From: Romboutsia lituseburensis
Lineage (GTDB): Bacteria > Bacillota > Clostridia > Peptostreptococcales > Peptostreptococcaceae
Length of the DNA stretch: 64,000 bases
Assembly (NCBI RefSeq): GCF_024723825.1
Contig: NZ_JANQBQ010000001.1
Location: forward strand, 310,001 to 374,000
Reading direction: 5' to 3'
Position 1 is the first letter of the stretch; each line of letters opens with the position of its first letter. Below, piece after piece: positions 43,969-53,516 of the stretch. Under the pieces are notes generated by a model that did no database searches, was not told the origin of the DNA, and was given only the letters and a program-made list of their open reading frames with translations. Both the position numbers and the translations under genes were made by a program.

Positions 43969-45498
43969 TTGGAGCAGGTATTAAACAGTGTAAATAAATT
44001 TTTTGAATTTATAGTCCCAATATCAGATTTTATGTGGAATTTTCCAACAAATTTTAAATGGTATGCAGATATACCTATTTTGGGCAATTTCGCATTTTCT
44101 ATACTATTATTAGTAGGCACAGGAATATATTTTAGTTTTAAAACTCGATTTGTTCAGGTGAGAAAATTTAAAACTGGATTAAAAACTATTATAAAAAAGA
44201 AAACCGGTGATATTGGAGTAAGTCCATTTGCAGCATTTTTATTAAGTTCTGCAATGAGGATAGGTCCAGGTAATATAATAGGAGTTACATATGCAGTTTC
44301 AGTGGGAGGCCCAGGAGCAATATTTTGGATGTGGGTATCAGCATTCTTTGGAATGTCTGTAGCATTTTCAGAAGCTGTTCTAGCTCAACTATTTAAAGAA
44401 AAGAAAGATAAAGAATTTGTAGGTGGACTTCCGTTTTATGGAAGAAAGATGTTTGGAAATAAATATTGGGTGGGAGTACTGCTGTCTACTATATTTATAA
44501 TTTATGCATTATTTAATTTACCAGGACAAACATTTAATTTATACACTTCATTAGGTGCAGTAGCAGAGCATTTAACGGGTCAAACTTATGATAGACAATC
44601 AGTTTTATATTATGCAATAGGAATAATTATAATAATTTCAGTAGCTCTTACTGTATTTGGAGGTATAAGAGGAGTTACTAGAGTAACTGATAAATTAGTT
44701 CCAGTAATGGCAATTGTTTATGTATCTATAGTTATTGTTATAGTGTGTATAAATTTCAAATTAATACCATACTTTTTTGTATCAGTATTTAAAGGAGCAT
44801 TTACACCAGAAGCTATATTTGGTGGAGGATTTGGTATGTGTTTAGCACAAGGTGTTAAGAGAGGCCTAATGTCAAATGAAGCAGGTCAAGGTACAATAAC
44901 TATGGCTGCTGCTATATCTGAAAATGATCATCCATGTGAGCAAGGATTTATACAGGCAATAGGAGTATTTTTAGATACTATGATAATTTGTACAATGACA
45001 GGATTTTTAATTGTCATGGCGAGTGTTTGGAATGGAGATGCTGGAGTGGTGTGGGAAGTTATAAAGGAATCTAAAATAACAGTTTATAATGCATCAGTAG
45101 CTCACTTAGTTCCTGGAGTAGGTTTAGATAATATAGTAAATGCTATTTTATCATTATGTTATGCTATGTTTGCATTTACAACATTAATAGGTCTTGTATT
45201 ATTTGCAGAAATATCAGCAAACTGTATTACTAGGGATAATAAATTTATAATGATAATAAGAGGCCTTGGTGCAGTTTTATTTGTTCCATTTGGAGTCTTA
45301 TCTGTTTTAGCAGGCTTAGAGTTAGGTAATGTATGGTATATATCAGATATGGTAAACATAATGGTTGTATACTCAAACGTACCTATATTAATAGTAGGAA
45401 GAAATATAATTTTAAAAACATTAAAACACTATGAAGATACAGGTGGTAAAAAATTTGTATCAAAGGATATTGGTATAGAGACAGAATACTGGAAATAG
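43969..45498 (+). CDS. Alanine/glycine:cation symporter (AGCS), copy 2
   Basis: A 509-residue duplicate of the gene at 42141-43670, also starting at TTG, after GAAGGAG. The two proteins differ at a limited number of conservative positions in the first 330 residues and are almost the same in the last 180. The DNA of the last 600 bases is nearly identical, which points to recent gene conversion. The upstream regions are unrelated, so the two copies are probably expressed under different conditions. Confidence 0.93.
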   Translation: MEQVLNSVNKFFEFIVPISDFMWNFPTNFKWYADIPILGNFAFSILLLVGTGIYFSFKTRFVQVRKFKTGLKTIIKKKTGDIGVSPFAAFLLSSAMRIGPGNIIGVTYAVSVGGPGAIFWMWVSAFFGMSVAFSEAVLAQLFKEKKDKEFVGGLPFYGRKMFGNKYWVGVLLSTIFIIYALFNLPGQTFNLYTSLGAVAEHLTGQTYDRQSVLYYAIGIIIIISVALTVFGGIRGVTRVTDKLVPVMAIVYVSIVIVIVCINFKLIPYFFVSVFKGAFTPEAIFGGGFGMCLAQGVKRGLMSNEAGQGTITMAAAISENDHPCEQGFIQAIGVFLDTMIICTMTGFLIVMASVWNGDAGVVWEVIKESKITVYNASVAHLVPGVGLDNIVNAILSLCYAMFAFTTLIGLVLFAEISANCITRDNKFIMIIRGLGAVLFVPFGVLSVLAGLELGNVWYISDMVNIMVVYSNVPILIVGRNIILKTLKHYEDTGGKKFVSKDIGIETEYWK

Positions 45499-45571
45499 TG
45501 ATTTATTTTACAATTGAAGATTATACAATTAAGTTGTATAAATAAAAAAATGATTTATATAGCTTAGTTGT

Positions 45572-45666
45572 ATTTTTTACGTATAAGGAAATTATGATTA
45601 CATTATAACTATGGATAAGTAGTTCAAATATTGATATATCAACAAACTTATAGTACGTAAAAAATG
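45572..45666. repeat. Long-range inverted repeat downstream of symporter genes
   Basis: TTTTTTACGTATAAG near 45573-45587 is inversely complementary to CTTATAGTACGTAAAAAA near 45648-45665, apart from a 3-nt bulge. Between them lie about 60 AT-rich bases. The gap 45499-45768 holds no gene; it contains this repeat and the palindromic element at 45676. Confidence 0.5.
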
Positions 45667-45675
45667 AGATTTTAA

Positions 45676-45713
45676 GCAACGGACGAAGTCGTTGGCGCCA
45701 TGAGCGAAGCGAA
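45676..45713 (+). repeat. Palindromic repeat element, copy B
   Basis: GCAACG (45676-45681), 8 nt, CGTTGGCG (45690-45697), CC, ATGAGC (45700-45705), GAA, GCGAA, then T6. It shares the ordered blocks GCAACG, CGTTGGCG, ATGAGC and GAA with the reverse complement of 8726-8779. It is far more G+C-rich than its surroundings. Confidence 0.65.
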
Positions 45714-45768
45714 TTTTTTATTATATATGAAAATATTAAATTAAAAAGTAAAAAAATGTAAAAATGTA

Positions 45769-45797
45769 TTGCATATTTAAAAATGATATGATATATT
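45769..45797 (+). promoter_or_regulatory. Promoter of the tRNA operon
   Basis: TTGCAT (45769-45774), 17 nt, TATATT (45792-45797), 22 nt before the tRNA-Ser gene. Confidence 0.7.
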
Positions 45798-45819
45798 AAA
45801 AAGCGTAGTAAAAATAAAC

Positions 45820-45908
<89 letters not shown>

Positions 45909-45913
45909 TATTT

Positions 45914-45990
45914 TGCCCAGATAGCTCAGTCGGTAGAGCAGGGGACTGAAAATCCCCGTGTCGGTGGTTCGATTCCGCCTCTGGGCACCA
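45914..45990 (+). tRNA. tRNA-Phe (anticodon GAA)
   Basis: TGCCCAG pairs with CTGGGCA, the D arm contains AGCTCAGTCGGTAGAGC, the anticodon GAA lies at 45948-45950 in GGGGA-CTGAAAA-TCCCC, the T loop is GGTTCGATTCC, and CCA is encoded. It is 5 nt from tRNA-Ser in the same unit. Confidence 0.97.
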
Positions 45991-45993
45991 GTT

Positions 45994-46022
45994 AAGTACC
46001 TATTTATGTAGGTACTTTTTTT
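45994..46022 (+). terminator. Terminator of the tRNA operon
   Basis: AAGTACCTA pairs with TAGGTACTT around a short loop, followed by a T run. Confidence 0.92.
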
Positions 46023-46157
46023 ATGCATTAAATTGTAATTCTTAAAATATGATATTTTAGAAAAAATATAGAATTAATTGATTATAGATATAAACTATAA
46101 TACAATGAATTTTAAGGAAGATATTGTATTATAGTTTAAAGTTAAAGGAGTATAGTT

Positions 46158-47018
46158 ATGTTAAAAACAAATAAAGATAAGGTTGTAAAATGGTCTGTTC
46201 AAGGAAAAATACATCATCCAGTAGGGGGAAATTATAGAATAAGTAATGATGGAAAACCTATGATATTACCAGCAACAGGTGGAATATCATATAACGTTTC
46301 AATTGGAGATAGCGTATTTAACTGGGCAGGAGATCATGTAGAACCAGGGGTATCTATAAGAAATGAAAATAATTCTGAAAATGCAGCTTTAATGACATTT
46401 TCATGTATAGGAAATGAAGCTAAAATAGTTTCAGGAGATGCTAAAGGCAAAAAGGGATATGTTACAGGTATGCATGGAGGAATAGACCATGTACTAATAC
46501 ATTTTGAAAAAGATATCATAGAAGAGTTAGCTATAGACGATAAAATAATGATAAAAGCATATGGTCAAGGCTTAAGTTTACCAGAATTTGAAAATGTTCA
46601 TGTAATGAATATAGATCCTGATTTATTTGAAAATCTAAATATAAAAGAAGAAGATTCAAAATTAAAAGTACATGTAGTTGCAAAAGTTCCTCCGTATTTA
46701 ATGGGATCAGGTATTGGATCAAAAAGTGCGGCAACAGATGGTGATTATGATATAATGACTGCTGATATGGAAGAAATAAAGAGATTAGGTCTTGATAAAC
46801 TTAAATTTGGAGACATAGTATTACTACAAGATTGCGATAATACTTATGGTGTTGGATTTTTAAAAGGATCTGTAAGCATAGGTGTTGTAGTTCATAGTGA
46901 TTGTGTAAAATCAGGTCATGGACCAGGTGTAACAGTTATAATGACAAGCAAAGAAAGTGTGATAGAAGGAGTAATTGATGAAAGTGCAAATATAGGAAAT
47001 TACATGAAAATGAATTAA
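46158..47018 (+). CDS. DUF4438 family protein
   Basis: A 286-residue protein that I match to the uncharacterised DUF4438 family. Blocks: GGISYNVSIGDSVFNWAGDHVEPGVS, GNEAKIVSGDAKGKKGYVTGMHGG, VAKVPPYLMGSGIG and GVVVHSDCVKSGHGPGVTVI. Residue patterns such as the conserved H, D and G-rich loops suggest a binding or enzymatic role, which is not established. Soluble, with no signal peptide. Monocistronic with AAAGGAG ribosome site and a terminator after it. Confidence 0.8.
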   Translation: MLKTNKDKVVKWSVQGKIHHPVGGNYRISNDGKPMILPATGGISYNVSIGDSVFNWAGDHVEPGVSIRNENNSENAALMTFSCIGNEAKIVSGDAKGKKGYVTGMHGGIDHVLIHFEKDIIEELAIDDKIMIKAYGQGLSLPEFENVHVMNIDPDLFENLNIKEEDSKLKVHVVAKVPPYLMGSGIGSKSAATDGDYDIMTADMEEIKRLGLDKLKFGDIVLLQDCDNTYGVGFLKGSVSIGVVVHSDCVKSGHGPGVTVIMTSKESVIEGVIDESANIGNYMKMN

Positions 47019-47021
47019 AAT

Positions 47022-47059
47022 AAAAGGGATACTTAGAATAAAGTAAGTATCCTTTTTTA
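47022..47059. terminator. Bidirectional terminator
   Basis: AAAAGGGATACTTA pairs with TAAGTATCCTTTTT, between the convergent DUF4438 and helicase genes. Confidence 0.88.
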
Positions 47060-47075
47060 TATGTATAGGCTAAAT

Positions 47076-48299
47076 TTATTTTTTTATTATATTTTTATTA
47101 TTAGACTTTAAGTTCTTGTTTTTAAAGTCAGTTTTTTTCTTAGCTTTATTTTGGTGATTCGTAGAATCTACTAATTTACCCTCTTTTAGTTCTTTAGGTT
47201 TTATATTTATATTAAATTCTTTTTTATAAGTTCTTATAGTAGATAGATTTTGATTAGTAACAATAGATATAGCATCTCCTTTTCTGTTACCTCTAGCAGT
47301 TCTACCACATCTGTGTACATATTCATTTTTACTCATAGGGAAATCAAGGTTAAATACATGAGTTATATCTACTATATCTAATCCTCTTGCAGATAAGTCT
47401 GAAGAAACTAATATTTTTGCTTTACCTATCTTAAATGCATTTAAAGCATTTTTTCTATCTTCCTTAGTCATTCTACCAAATATACCAACAGCCTTGTAGT
47501 TATGATAATTTAACTTATCAGTTACAACTTCTATACTATCTTCATCATTAACAAATATAATAGCTCTTTTTGGATTAGTAGCTGATATAGATTTTCTAAG
47601 TAAAGTGAATTTCTCTCTTCGATCTCCGTATAAGTACATATGGTTTATATTAGGATTTATAGTCGATTCATCTTTAGTTTTTAATACTTCTGGTTCTTTC
47701 ATTATAGATTCGCATATTTCAACAGTAGAATCATTTAAACTAGCTGAAAATCCTAAAATTTGTCTATCTCTTAAAGTTGTTTTTATTATGCTTTTAACTA
47801 CGTTTATATTGTTTCCGCTAAGCAGACTATCAACTTCATCTAAAACTATTGTTTTTATATTATGAGCTTTTAATTTTTTTTGAGAGATTAAATCTAAAAC
47901 TCTACCACAAGTCCCTACAACTATATGAGGTTTTATAGATTTTATATTTTTTATTTGCTTTTGTATATTTACTTCACCTATTAATGAAAATGCAGTAACA
48001 TCCATATTAGAATTTGTAGATAATAGTTTTACTTGCTCAACAATTTGCATTACAAGTTCATGAGTGGGTGCAAGTACTAAGACTTGAGTTTCCCTTTTAG
48101 TAGTATCTATTTTATCAAACATCGGTAATAAATAAGTTAAAGTTTTACCGCTTCCTGTTTGAGCTTTTACTAATAAATCTTTATTGTCAGAAATTTTGTT
48201 TATAGCTAAAGCTTGAACTTCAGTTGGGCTTGTTATATTTTGTTTAGATAATCCGTTGATTAAATTATTACTTAAATTTAATTCTTTAAAAGTTGTCAT
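47076..48299 (-). CDS. DEAD-box ATP-dependent RNA helicase
   Basis: A 407-residue helicase with both RecA-like domains. Motifs in order: Q motif (SPTEVQALAI), I AQTGSGKT (about 42), Ia PTHELVMQ, II LDEVDSLL (DEVD in place of DEAD), III SAS, IV AIIFVN, V SDLSARGLDI, VI HRCGRTARG (about 330). The C-terminal 50 residues are Lys/Asn-rich and may hold RNA. Such proteins remodel rRNA or mRNA, often at low temperature. The E-to-V change in motif II (DEVD for DEAD) is within the range seen in the family. Confidence 0.92.
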   Translation of the reverse strand: MTTFKELNLSNNLINGLSKQNITSPTEVQALAINKISDNKDLLVKAQTGSGKTLTYLLPMFDKIDTTKRETQVLVLAPTHELVMQIVEQVKLLSTNSNMDVTAFSLIGEVNIQKQIKNIKSIKPHIVVGTCGRVLDLISQKKLKAHNIKTIVLDEVDSLLSGNNINVVKSIIKTTLRDRQILGFSASLNDSTVEICESIMKEPEVLKTKDESTINPNINHMYLYGDRREKFTLLRKSISATNPKRAIIFVNDEDSIEVVTDKLNYHNYKAVGIFGRMTKEDRKNALNAFKIGKAKILVSSDLSARGLDIVDITHVFNLDFPMSKNEYVHRCGRTARGNRKGDAISIVTNQNLSTIRTYKKEFNINIKPKELKEGKLVDSTNHQNKAKKKTDFKNKNLKSNNKNIIKK

Positions 48300-48608
48300 T
48301 TTTTGCTCCTTCTATGTAAATATAAATTGTTTACTAATTTTTAGTGTGACTTTTCTATTATACACTTATTATTCAAATTTTAACAGAAAACAATACAAAT
48401 TTGAATGGTAAATTTGTATATTAGAATTTAAATATACAAATATTTTTTGAAAAATTAGTACTGAAACATTAATTATACTAAAAATATTAATATATATAAT
48501 GTAAAAATAAAAATAAAGGGAAAAATTTTCTTTTTATTTTAGTTTATAGATTTCAAATTTGGGGAAATTATTATATAATAGGGAAATGTGAAATTAGGAG
48601 GGAAGTTA
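48300..48608. other. Gap between divergent helicase and dehydrogenase genes
   Basis: About 310 AT-rich bases holding both promoters. I see no gene, riboswitch or strong palindrome. An in-frame GTG at 48588 overlaps the ribosome site of the dehydrogenase and is not used. Confidence 0.4.
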
Positions 48609-49553
48609 ATGAAAAAAAATAAAGTAGTAATCGTAGGAACTGGTATGGTGGGAATGAGTTATGCATACTCAATGCTAAACCAAGGTACTTGTGAGGAATT
48701 AGTCTTAATAGATTTAGATAAAAAAAGAGCAGAGGGTGAAGCTATAGACTTAAATCATGGATTAAGTTTTGCACCTAGAAAGATGAAAATATACGCAGGG
48801 GATTATAGTGATTGTAAGGATGCATATCTTATATGTATAACAGCCGGAGCAATTCAAAATGAAGGTGAAACCAGATTAGATTTATTACATAAGAATACTA
48901 AAATAATGAGGTCCATAATAAATGAAATAAAAAAATCTGGATTTAATGGAATATTATTAATAGCAACTAATCCTGTTGATATAATGACTTATGTGGCTTG
49001 GAAGCTATCAGGATATGATAAATCAAAAGTAATTGGATCAGGAACCACTTTAGACTCTGCTAGACTTAGATATGCATTAAGTGAGAGGTTAGATGTAAAC
49101 CCCAAAGATATAAACGCTTATGTAATGGGGGAACATGGTGATTCTCAATTTGTAGCATGGAGTTATGCATTTTCTGGAGTACAACCTATATACCAAATAG
49201 CATCTAGAAAAGATAGTAAAATAAATTTCAGTGATTTAGAAGAAATTGAAGATGAAGTTAGAAATATAGCATACAAAATAATTGAATGTAAAAAATCAAC
49301 TTATTATGGTATAGGAATGGCATTAACAAGAATTACAAAAGCAATTCTTGACAATGAGAATAGTGTATTAACCGTATCTTCATATTTAAATGGTGAATAC
49401 AATCAAGATGATGTTTATATAGCGGTACCGAGCATAGTTAATAAAGATGGTGTTAGAGAGGTTATACATTTAGCTCTTGAGAATACAGAAAAAGAAAAAT
49501 TAGATAATTCTATAGAAATAATGAAAGAAAATATAAGTAAACTTGAAATATAA
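48609..49553 (+). CDS. ldh: L-lactate/malate dehydrogenase family protein
   Basis: A 314-residue NAD-dependent 2-hydroxy-acid dehydrogenase of the LDH/MDH family. Nucleotide-binding motif VIVGTGMVGMSYAYSML, NAD aspartate in LVLIDLD, substrate arginine in NEGETRLDLL, TNPVDIMTYVAWKLSG, catalytic histidine in MGEHGDSQFVAWSYA. The Q/R specificity position (AGAIQNEGETR, Q as in lactate dehydrogenases) favours lactate. It regenerates NAD during fermentation. Monocistronic; start after AGGAGGG. Confidence 0.9.
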   Translation: MKKNKVVIVGTGMVGMSYAYSMLNQGTCEELVLIDLDKKRAEGEAIDLNHGLSFAPRKMKIYAGDYSDCKDAYLICITAGAIQNEGETRLDLLHKNTKIMRSIINEIKKSGFNGILLIATNPVDIMTYVAWKLSGYDKSKVIGSGTTLDSARLRYALSERLDVNPKDINAYVMGEHGDSQFVAWSYAFSGVQPIYQIASRKDSKINFSDLEEIEDEVRNIAYKIIECKKSTYYGIGMALTRITKAILDNENSVLTVSSYLNGEYNQDDVYIAVPSIVNKDGVREVIHLALENTEKEKLDNSIEIMKENISKLEI

Positions 49554-49587
49554 AATAATCCTACATAAGTAGGATTATTTTTTTATG
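49553..49587 (+). terminator. Terminator of the dehydrogenase gene
   Basis: AATAATCCTAC pairs with GTAGGATTATT around ATAA, with a T7 run; it overlaps the stop codon. Confidence 0.9.
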
Positions 49588-50141
49588 CTAATGATTATAA
49601 GTTGAAATTTTAAAAATATAATATGAAATATTATAATATCAAAAAAATTTTACGCTTAATTATTTTTATTAATTAATTAAAAATTATAAGAAATTTTAAC
49701 TTAATTATATATATTAACTATGAATAAAAAGACAAATTTTGTTAAAATGATAATTATCTAGAGTGCAAATATAAAATTAAATACATAGTTAATTTAAGGA
49801 TAAATAAATCATGTATTAAAAATTTAGATATAGAAGTAAAAAGCTTTGCTACTGATTATAAATAGTAAAGTTTTTTGTTTTTCATAATTTATATATAAAA
49901 AGTCATTATAAATACTCAACTAAAAATACAAAATAACAACAAAAAATGATAAATAATATTGTTTCAAAATTAACGAAAAATGTAAAGTCTATAAAATAAA
50001 AAGAAGTTTTGTTAGAAGAATTTTACAAAAAATTAACTTTAATATAACCAAAATTAAGCTTAGAAGTCATATCATTTAGTAAAGTAAAGAGAAATTTAAA
50101 AAAGCATTAATAAAATTACAGTTGTTGAAGAGGAGATTTTT
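49588..50141. other. 550-base AT-rich gap before the rnf genes
   Basis: No reading frame with a ribosome site is convincing. A weak hairpin with a T tract lies at about 49841-49880 (CTTT-G-CTACT against AGTAAAG, then TTTTTTG) and could end a small RNA. The right end must hold the rnf promoter. Confidence 0.35.
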
Positions 50142-50558
50142 ATGAAAAATCAAGAAATCGGCTATGTTATTGAAATAGAAAATAATACAGCTAAAGTTAA
50201 AGTAGGTAGACATAGCGATTGTAAAAATTGTGGAGGGTGCCCAGGAAATAATTCTTTAATTTTAAATGTCCAAAATCCTCTAGGTGCAAAAGTAGGGCAA
50301 AAGGTGATTTTTGAGTCTAAAAAAAATAAAATGTTAAGCTCAGTATATGTTGTTTATATACAACCAATAGTATTAACTTTTATAGGTATTATATTAGGAT
50401 ATTTTATAGCTACTTATATACACAAATCAATACAAACATATGAGATTATTTTAGGAAGCATATTTTTTATACTTTCCCTAATATATATAAGATTTATAGA
50501 GTTAAAAGCAAAGAAAGATAAAGATAACATTCCTACAATAACTAAAATACTTTCTTAA
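50142..50558 (+). CDS. RseC/SoxR-reducing-system-like membrane protein
   Basis: A 138-residue RseC-family protein. The N-terminal half has the cysteine cluster CKNCGGCPGN (about 27-36) in a beta-barrel-like domain (GYVIEIENNTAKVKVGRHSDC), followed by two membrane segments (about 68-115). In Gammaproteobacteria RseC works with Rnf-related Rsx proteins to reduce SoxR. Here it stands directly before rnfC, with 78 nt between, so a helper role in Rnf assembly or redox is likely. Confidence 0.85.
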   Translation: MKNQEIGYVIEIENNTAKVKVGRHSDCKNCGGCPGNNSLILNVQNPLGAKVGQKVIFESKKNKMLSSVYVVYIQPIVLTFIGIILGYFIATYIHKSIQTYEIILGSIFFILSLIYIRFIELKAKKDKDNIPTITKILS

Positions 50559-50635
50559 TAAGTCATTTCAATTATTCAATTTTAAGCATACATTAAGTAA
50601 AAAAAGAACAAAATCAAATAAAAAGAGGTGTTAAA

Positions 50636-51973
50636 ATGTTTAAATCATTTATAGGGGGAGTTCATCCTAAAGATAACAAAGCTATGTCTGAAGGATGTAT
50701 TATTGAAAGAGCTCCAATTCCTAATAAAGTTGTTATTCCTTTAAGACAGCATATAGGCTCAATGGCAAGTCCGGTAGTTCATATAGGAGATATAGTAAAA
50801 AAAGGGCAATTAATAGCAGCAAATGAAGGCTACATATCCAGTAATATACATGCATCTATTTGCGGAACTGTTGTTGATATATGTGAGTATAACCATGGTA
50901 CTTTTGGAAAATGTTTATCAATAATAATAGAAAGTAATAATGAAGATGATTGGGTTGAAGGAATACCTCTTAATAGAAATGTAGATGAATTGACTCACAA
51001 AGAAATGGCTCAAATATTACAATCTCTAGGTGTAGTAGGTATGGGAGGAGCTACATTTCCAACACATGTAAAATTATCGCTAGATGAATTTAAAGCAGTA
51101 GATACATTTATATTAAATGGAGCAGAATGTGAGCCTTATTTAACAGCAGATTATAGAATGATGGTTGAGTGGGCAGATAAAGTAGCTCAAGGTATAAAAG
51201 TTACTATGAAAATGTTAAAAGTAAATAAGGGATATGTAGGAATAGAGAATAATAAGCCATTGGCAATTGAAAAAATGAAAGAAGCTATAAAAAATATTAG
51301 TATATATGAAAATTTAGATATAGAAGTAGTTGCATTACCAACTAAATATCCTCAAGGTGCAGAAAAAATGTTAATAAAAGTTTTAACAGAAAGAGAAGTA
51401 CCATCAGGAGGGCTTCCAACGGATGTAAAAGTTGTTGTTCAAAATGTAGGAACCGTAGTTGCAATTTATGAGGCTCTTGTAAATGGAATACCTTTAATAG
51501 AAAGAGTAACAACTATTAGTGGGAAAGCTATAAATAATCCTAAAAATATGCTACTTAGAATAGGAACAACATTTGAAGATGCAATAAGTTATTGCGGAGG
51601 GCTAAAATCTGAAGCTAAAAAAATAATTATGGGTGGGCCTATGATGGGATTTGCTCAATATACTTTAGATATTCCTGTAGTAAAAGGCACATCTGGAATA
51701 TTAGCACTAATAGATAAAGAGGTAAATCAAGGAATAGAATTTCCTTGTATAAGATGTGGTAAGTGTGTTCAGGCTTGCCCTATGGGACTTATTCCAAGTA
51801 CATTTGCAACATTAGCAGAAAAAAATGCTTATTTAGAGGCAAAACAAGATTATAATCTTTTAGACTGTGTTGAGTGTGGCAGCTGTGCGTATGTATGTCC
51901 GTCTAAAAGAAAGATAGTCCAATCTATAAGATATAACAAGCTTCAATGTTCACAATCATCTAATAAAAAGTAA
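50636..51973 (+). CDS. rnfC: RnfC, NADH-binding Fe-S subunit of the Rnf complex
   Basis: A 445-residue subunit. It has the GVGGATFPTHVK-like flavin/NADH region (VGMGGATFPTHVKLS, about 138), LNGAECEPYLTADYRMM, and two [4Fe-4S] ferredoxin motifs (CIRCGKCVQACPMGL about 375 and CVECGSCAYVCPSKR about 415). It exchanges electrons with NADH on the cytosolic face. GAGGTG ribosome site; first of six tightly spaced genes. Confidence 0.96.
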   Translation: MFKSFIGGVHPKDNKAMSEGCIIERAPIPNKVVIPLRQHIGSMASPVVHIGDIVKKGQLIAANEGYISSNIHASICGTVVDICEYNHGTFGKCLSIIIESNNEDDWVEGIPLNRNVDELTHKEMAQILQSLGVVGMGGATFPTHVKLSLDEFKAVDTFILNGAECEPYLTADYRMMVEWADKVAQGIKVTMKMLKVNKGYVGIENNKPLAIEKMKEAIKNISIYENLDIEVVALPTKYPQGAEKMLIKVLTEREVPSGGLPTDVKVVVQNVGTVVAIYEALVNGIPLIERVTTISGKAINNPKNMLLRIGTTFEDAISYCGGLKSEAKKIIMGGPMMGFAQYTLDIPVVKGTSGILALIDKEVNQGIEFPCIRCGKCVQACPMGLIPSTFATLAEKNAYLEAKQDYNLLDCVECGSCAYVCPSKRKIVQSIRYNKLQCSQSSNKK

Positions 51974-51985
51974 GGGGGAAAGTTT

Positions 51986-52954
51986 ATGAATACTGTCTCA
52001 TCATCTCCACATATAAGCAGTAATGAAAGTGTCCCTAAAATAATGTGGAATGTAAATTTAGCATTAGCGCCAGCAACTATATTTGGTGTTGTTTATTTCA
52101 AAACATCTGCATTTATAGTAATTTTAGTAAGTATCATTTGTGCAGTTTTATCTGAATATTTAGTACAAAAAATCAGAAAACAACCAATAACAATTTATGA
52201 CGGAAGTGCATTTTTGACTGGATTATTATTAGCTCTATGTATGCCGCCTAATATACCTGCATACATGATAGGCATAGGATCTGCAATAGCAATTATAATA
52301 GCGAAACATTCTATGGGAGGACTTGGTCAAAATATATTTAATCCTGCTCATATAGGAAGGGCAGCTATAATGGTTTCTTGGCCAGTAGCTATGACTACAT
52401 GGACATCTTTAACAACAAAAGTAGATGTAGTTACAACAGCAACACCTCTTAATATTTTAAAAATGCAAGGATATGATAATTTAATCCAGACTTTTGGGAG
52501 TCAAATAAACTTATATCAATCATTATTTTTAGGAACTAGAAATGGATGCATTGGTGAAACTTCAACAATTCTTATATTATTAGGAGGAGCATACTTAATT
52601 TATAAAAGATACATCAACTGGCAAATTCCTGTAGTTATGATAGGAACAGTAGGAATATTAACTTGGACATTTGGGCCTAAAGGACTTTTTACAGGAGACC
52701 CTTTATTTCATATGATGGCTGGAGGACTAGTAATAGGTGCATTTTTTATGGCGACTGATATGGTAACAATACCAATAACCAAAAAAGGACAATTAGTATT
52801 TGCTTTTGGAGCAGGTGTAATTACTACGATTATAAGGCTTCAGGGTGGATATCCAGAGGGCGTATGTTATTCCATATTATTAATGAATGCTCTGACACCT
52901 CTAATAGATAGATTTACAAAGCCTACAAAATTTGGATCAAAGGAGGCTGTGTAA
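51986..52954 (+). CDS. rnfD: RnfD, membrane flavoprotein subunit
   Basis: A 322-residue protein with about nine membrane segments. The threonine in VTTATPLNIL is the site that carries covalently bound FMN. HIGRAAIMVSWPVAMTTW and MAGGLVIGAFFMATDM are family blocks. It takes part in electron transfer coupled to Na+ or H+ export. rnfG starts right after its stop. Confidence 0.95.
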   Translation: MNTVSSSPHISSNESVPKIMWNVNLALAPATIFGVVYFKTSAFIVILVSIICAVLSEYLVQKIRKQPITIYDGSAFLTGLLLALCMPPNIPAYMIGIGSAIAIIIAKHSMGGLGQNIFNPAHIGRAAIMVSWPVAMTTWTSLTTKVDVVTTATPLNILKMQGYDNLIQTFGSQINLYQSLFLGTRNGCIGETSTILILLGGAYLIYKRYINWQIPVVMIGTVGILTWTFGPKGLFTGDPLFHMMAGGLVIGAFFMATDMVTIPITKKGQLVFAFGAGVITTIIRLQGGYPEGVCYSILLMNALTPLIDRFTKPTKFGSKEAV

Positions 52955-53515
52955 ATGTCTGATAAACATGAAAAATCATATAGTGTATTTGCAATAGCCC
53001 TTAATTTAACACTGGCATGTTTTATATCAGGAGTTATAATTGCAATAGTCTATTTTATTACAAATCCAGTAGCGCAAAAAAATAATGAAATTGTTAAAGA
53101 ACAATCAATGAAGGAACTAGTAAAAGAAGCTAGTAATTTTAAGACAATTAAAAATAAAACAGAATGGTATGAAGCTGAAAAAAATAATAAAGCAATAGGG
53201 TATATAGTTCAAACTGAGAGTAATGGTTATGGGGGACCTATAAAAATGTTAGTTGCAGTTGATGAAAACTGCAAAGTAATAGACTATACTGTATTATCTA
53301 ACAATGAGACTCCTGGATTAGGAAGCAAAACATTAGAATCAAAGTTTAAAAATCAATTTAATGGGAAAACGATTAATCATTTGGTGGTGGTAAAAGACAT
53401 CTCAGATAAAGATGATATTCAAGCTATTACAGGGGCAACAATTTCATCAAGAGCTGTGACTAATGGAGTAAAGGAAGCTGTACAAGAAGTTAAGCAATAT
53501 ATAGGAGGTAAGTAA
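52955..53515 (+). CDS. rnfG: RnfG, covalent-FMN subunit
   Basis: A 186-residue protein with one N-terminal membrane helix (about 12-34) and an FMN-binding domain. DIQAITGATISSRAVTNGV carries the SGAT-like threonine that binds FMN covalently. It starts immediately after the rnfD stop and ends 1 nt before rnfE. Confidence 0.95.
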   Translation: MSDKHEKSYSVFAIALNLTLACFISGVIIAIVYFITNPVAQKNNEIVKEQSMKELVKEASNFKTIKNKTEWYEAEKNNKAIGYIVQTESNGYGGPIKMLVAVDENCKVIDYTVLSNNETPGLGSKTLESKFKNQFNGKTINHLVVVKDISDKDDIQAITGATISSRAVTNGVKEAVQEVKQYIGGK

Positions 53516-53516
53516 T

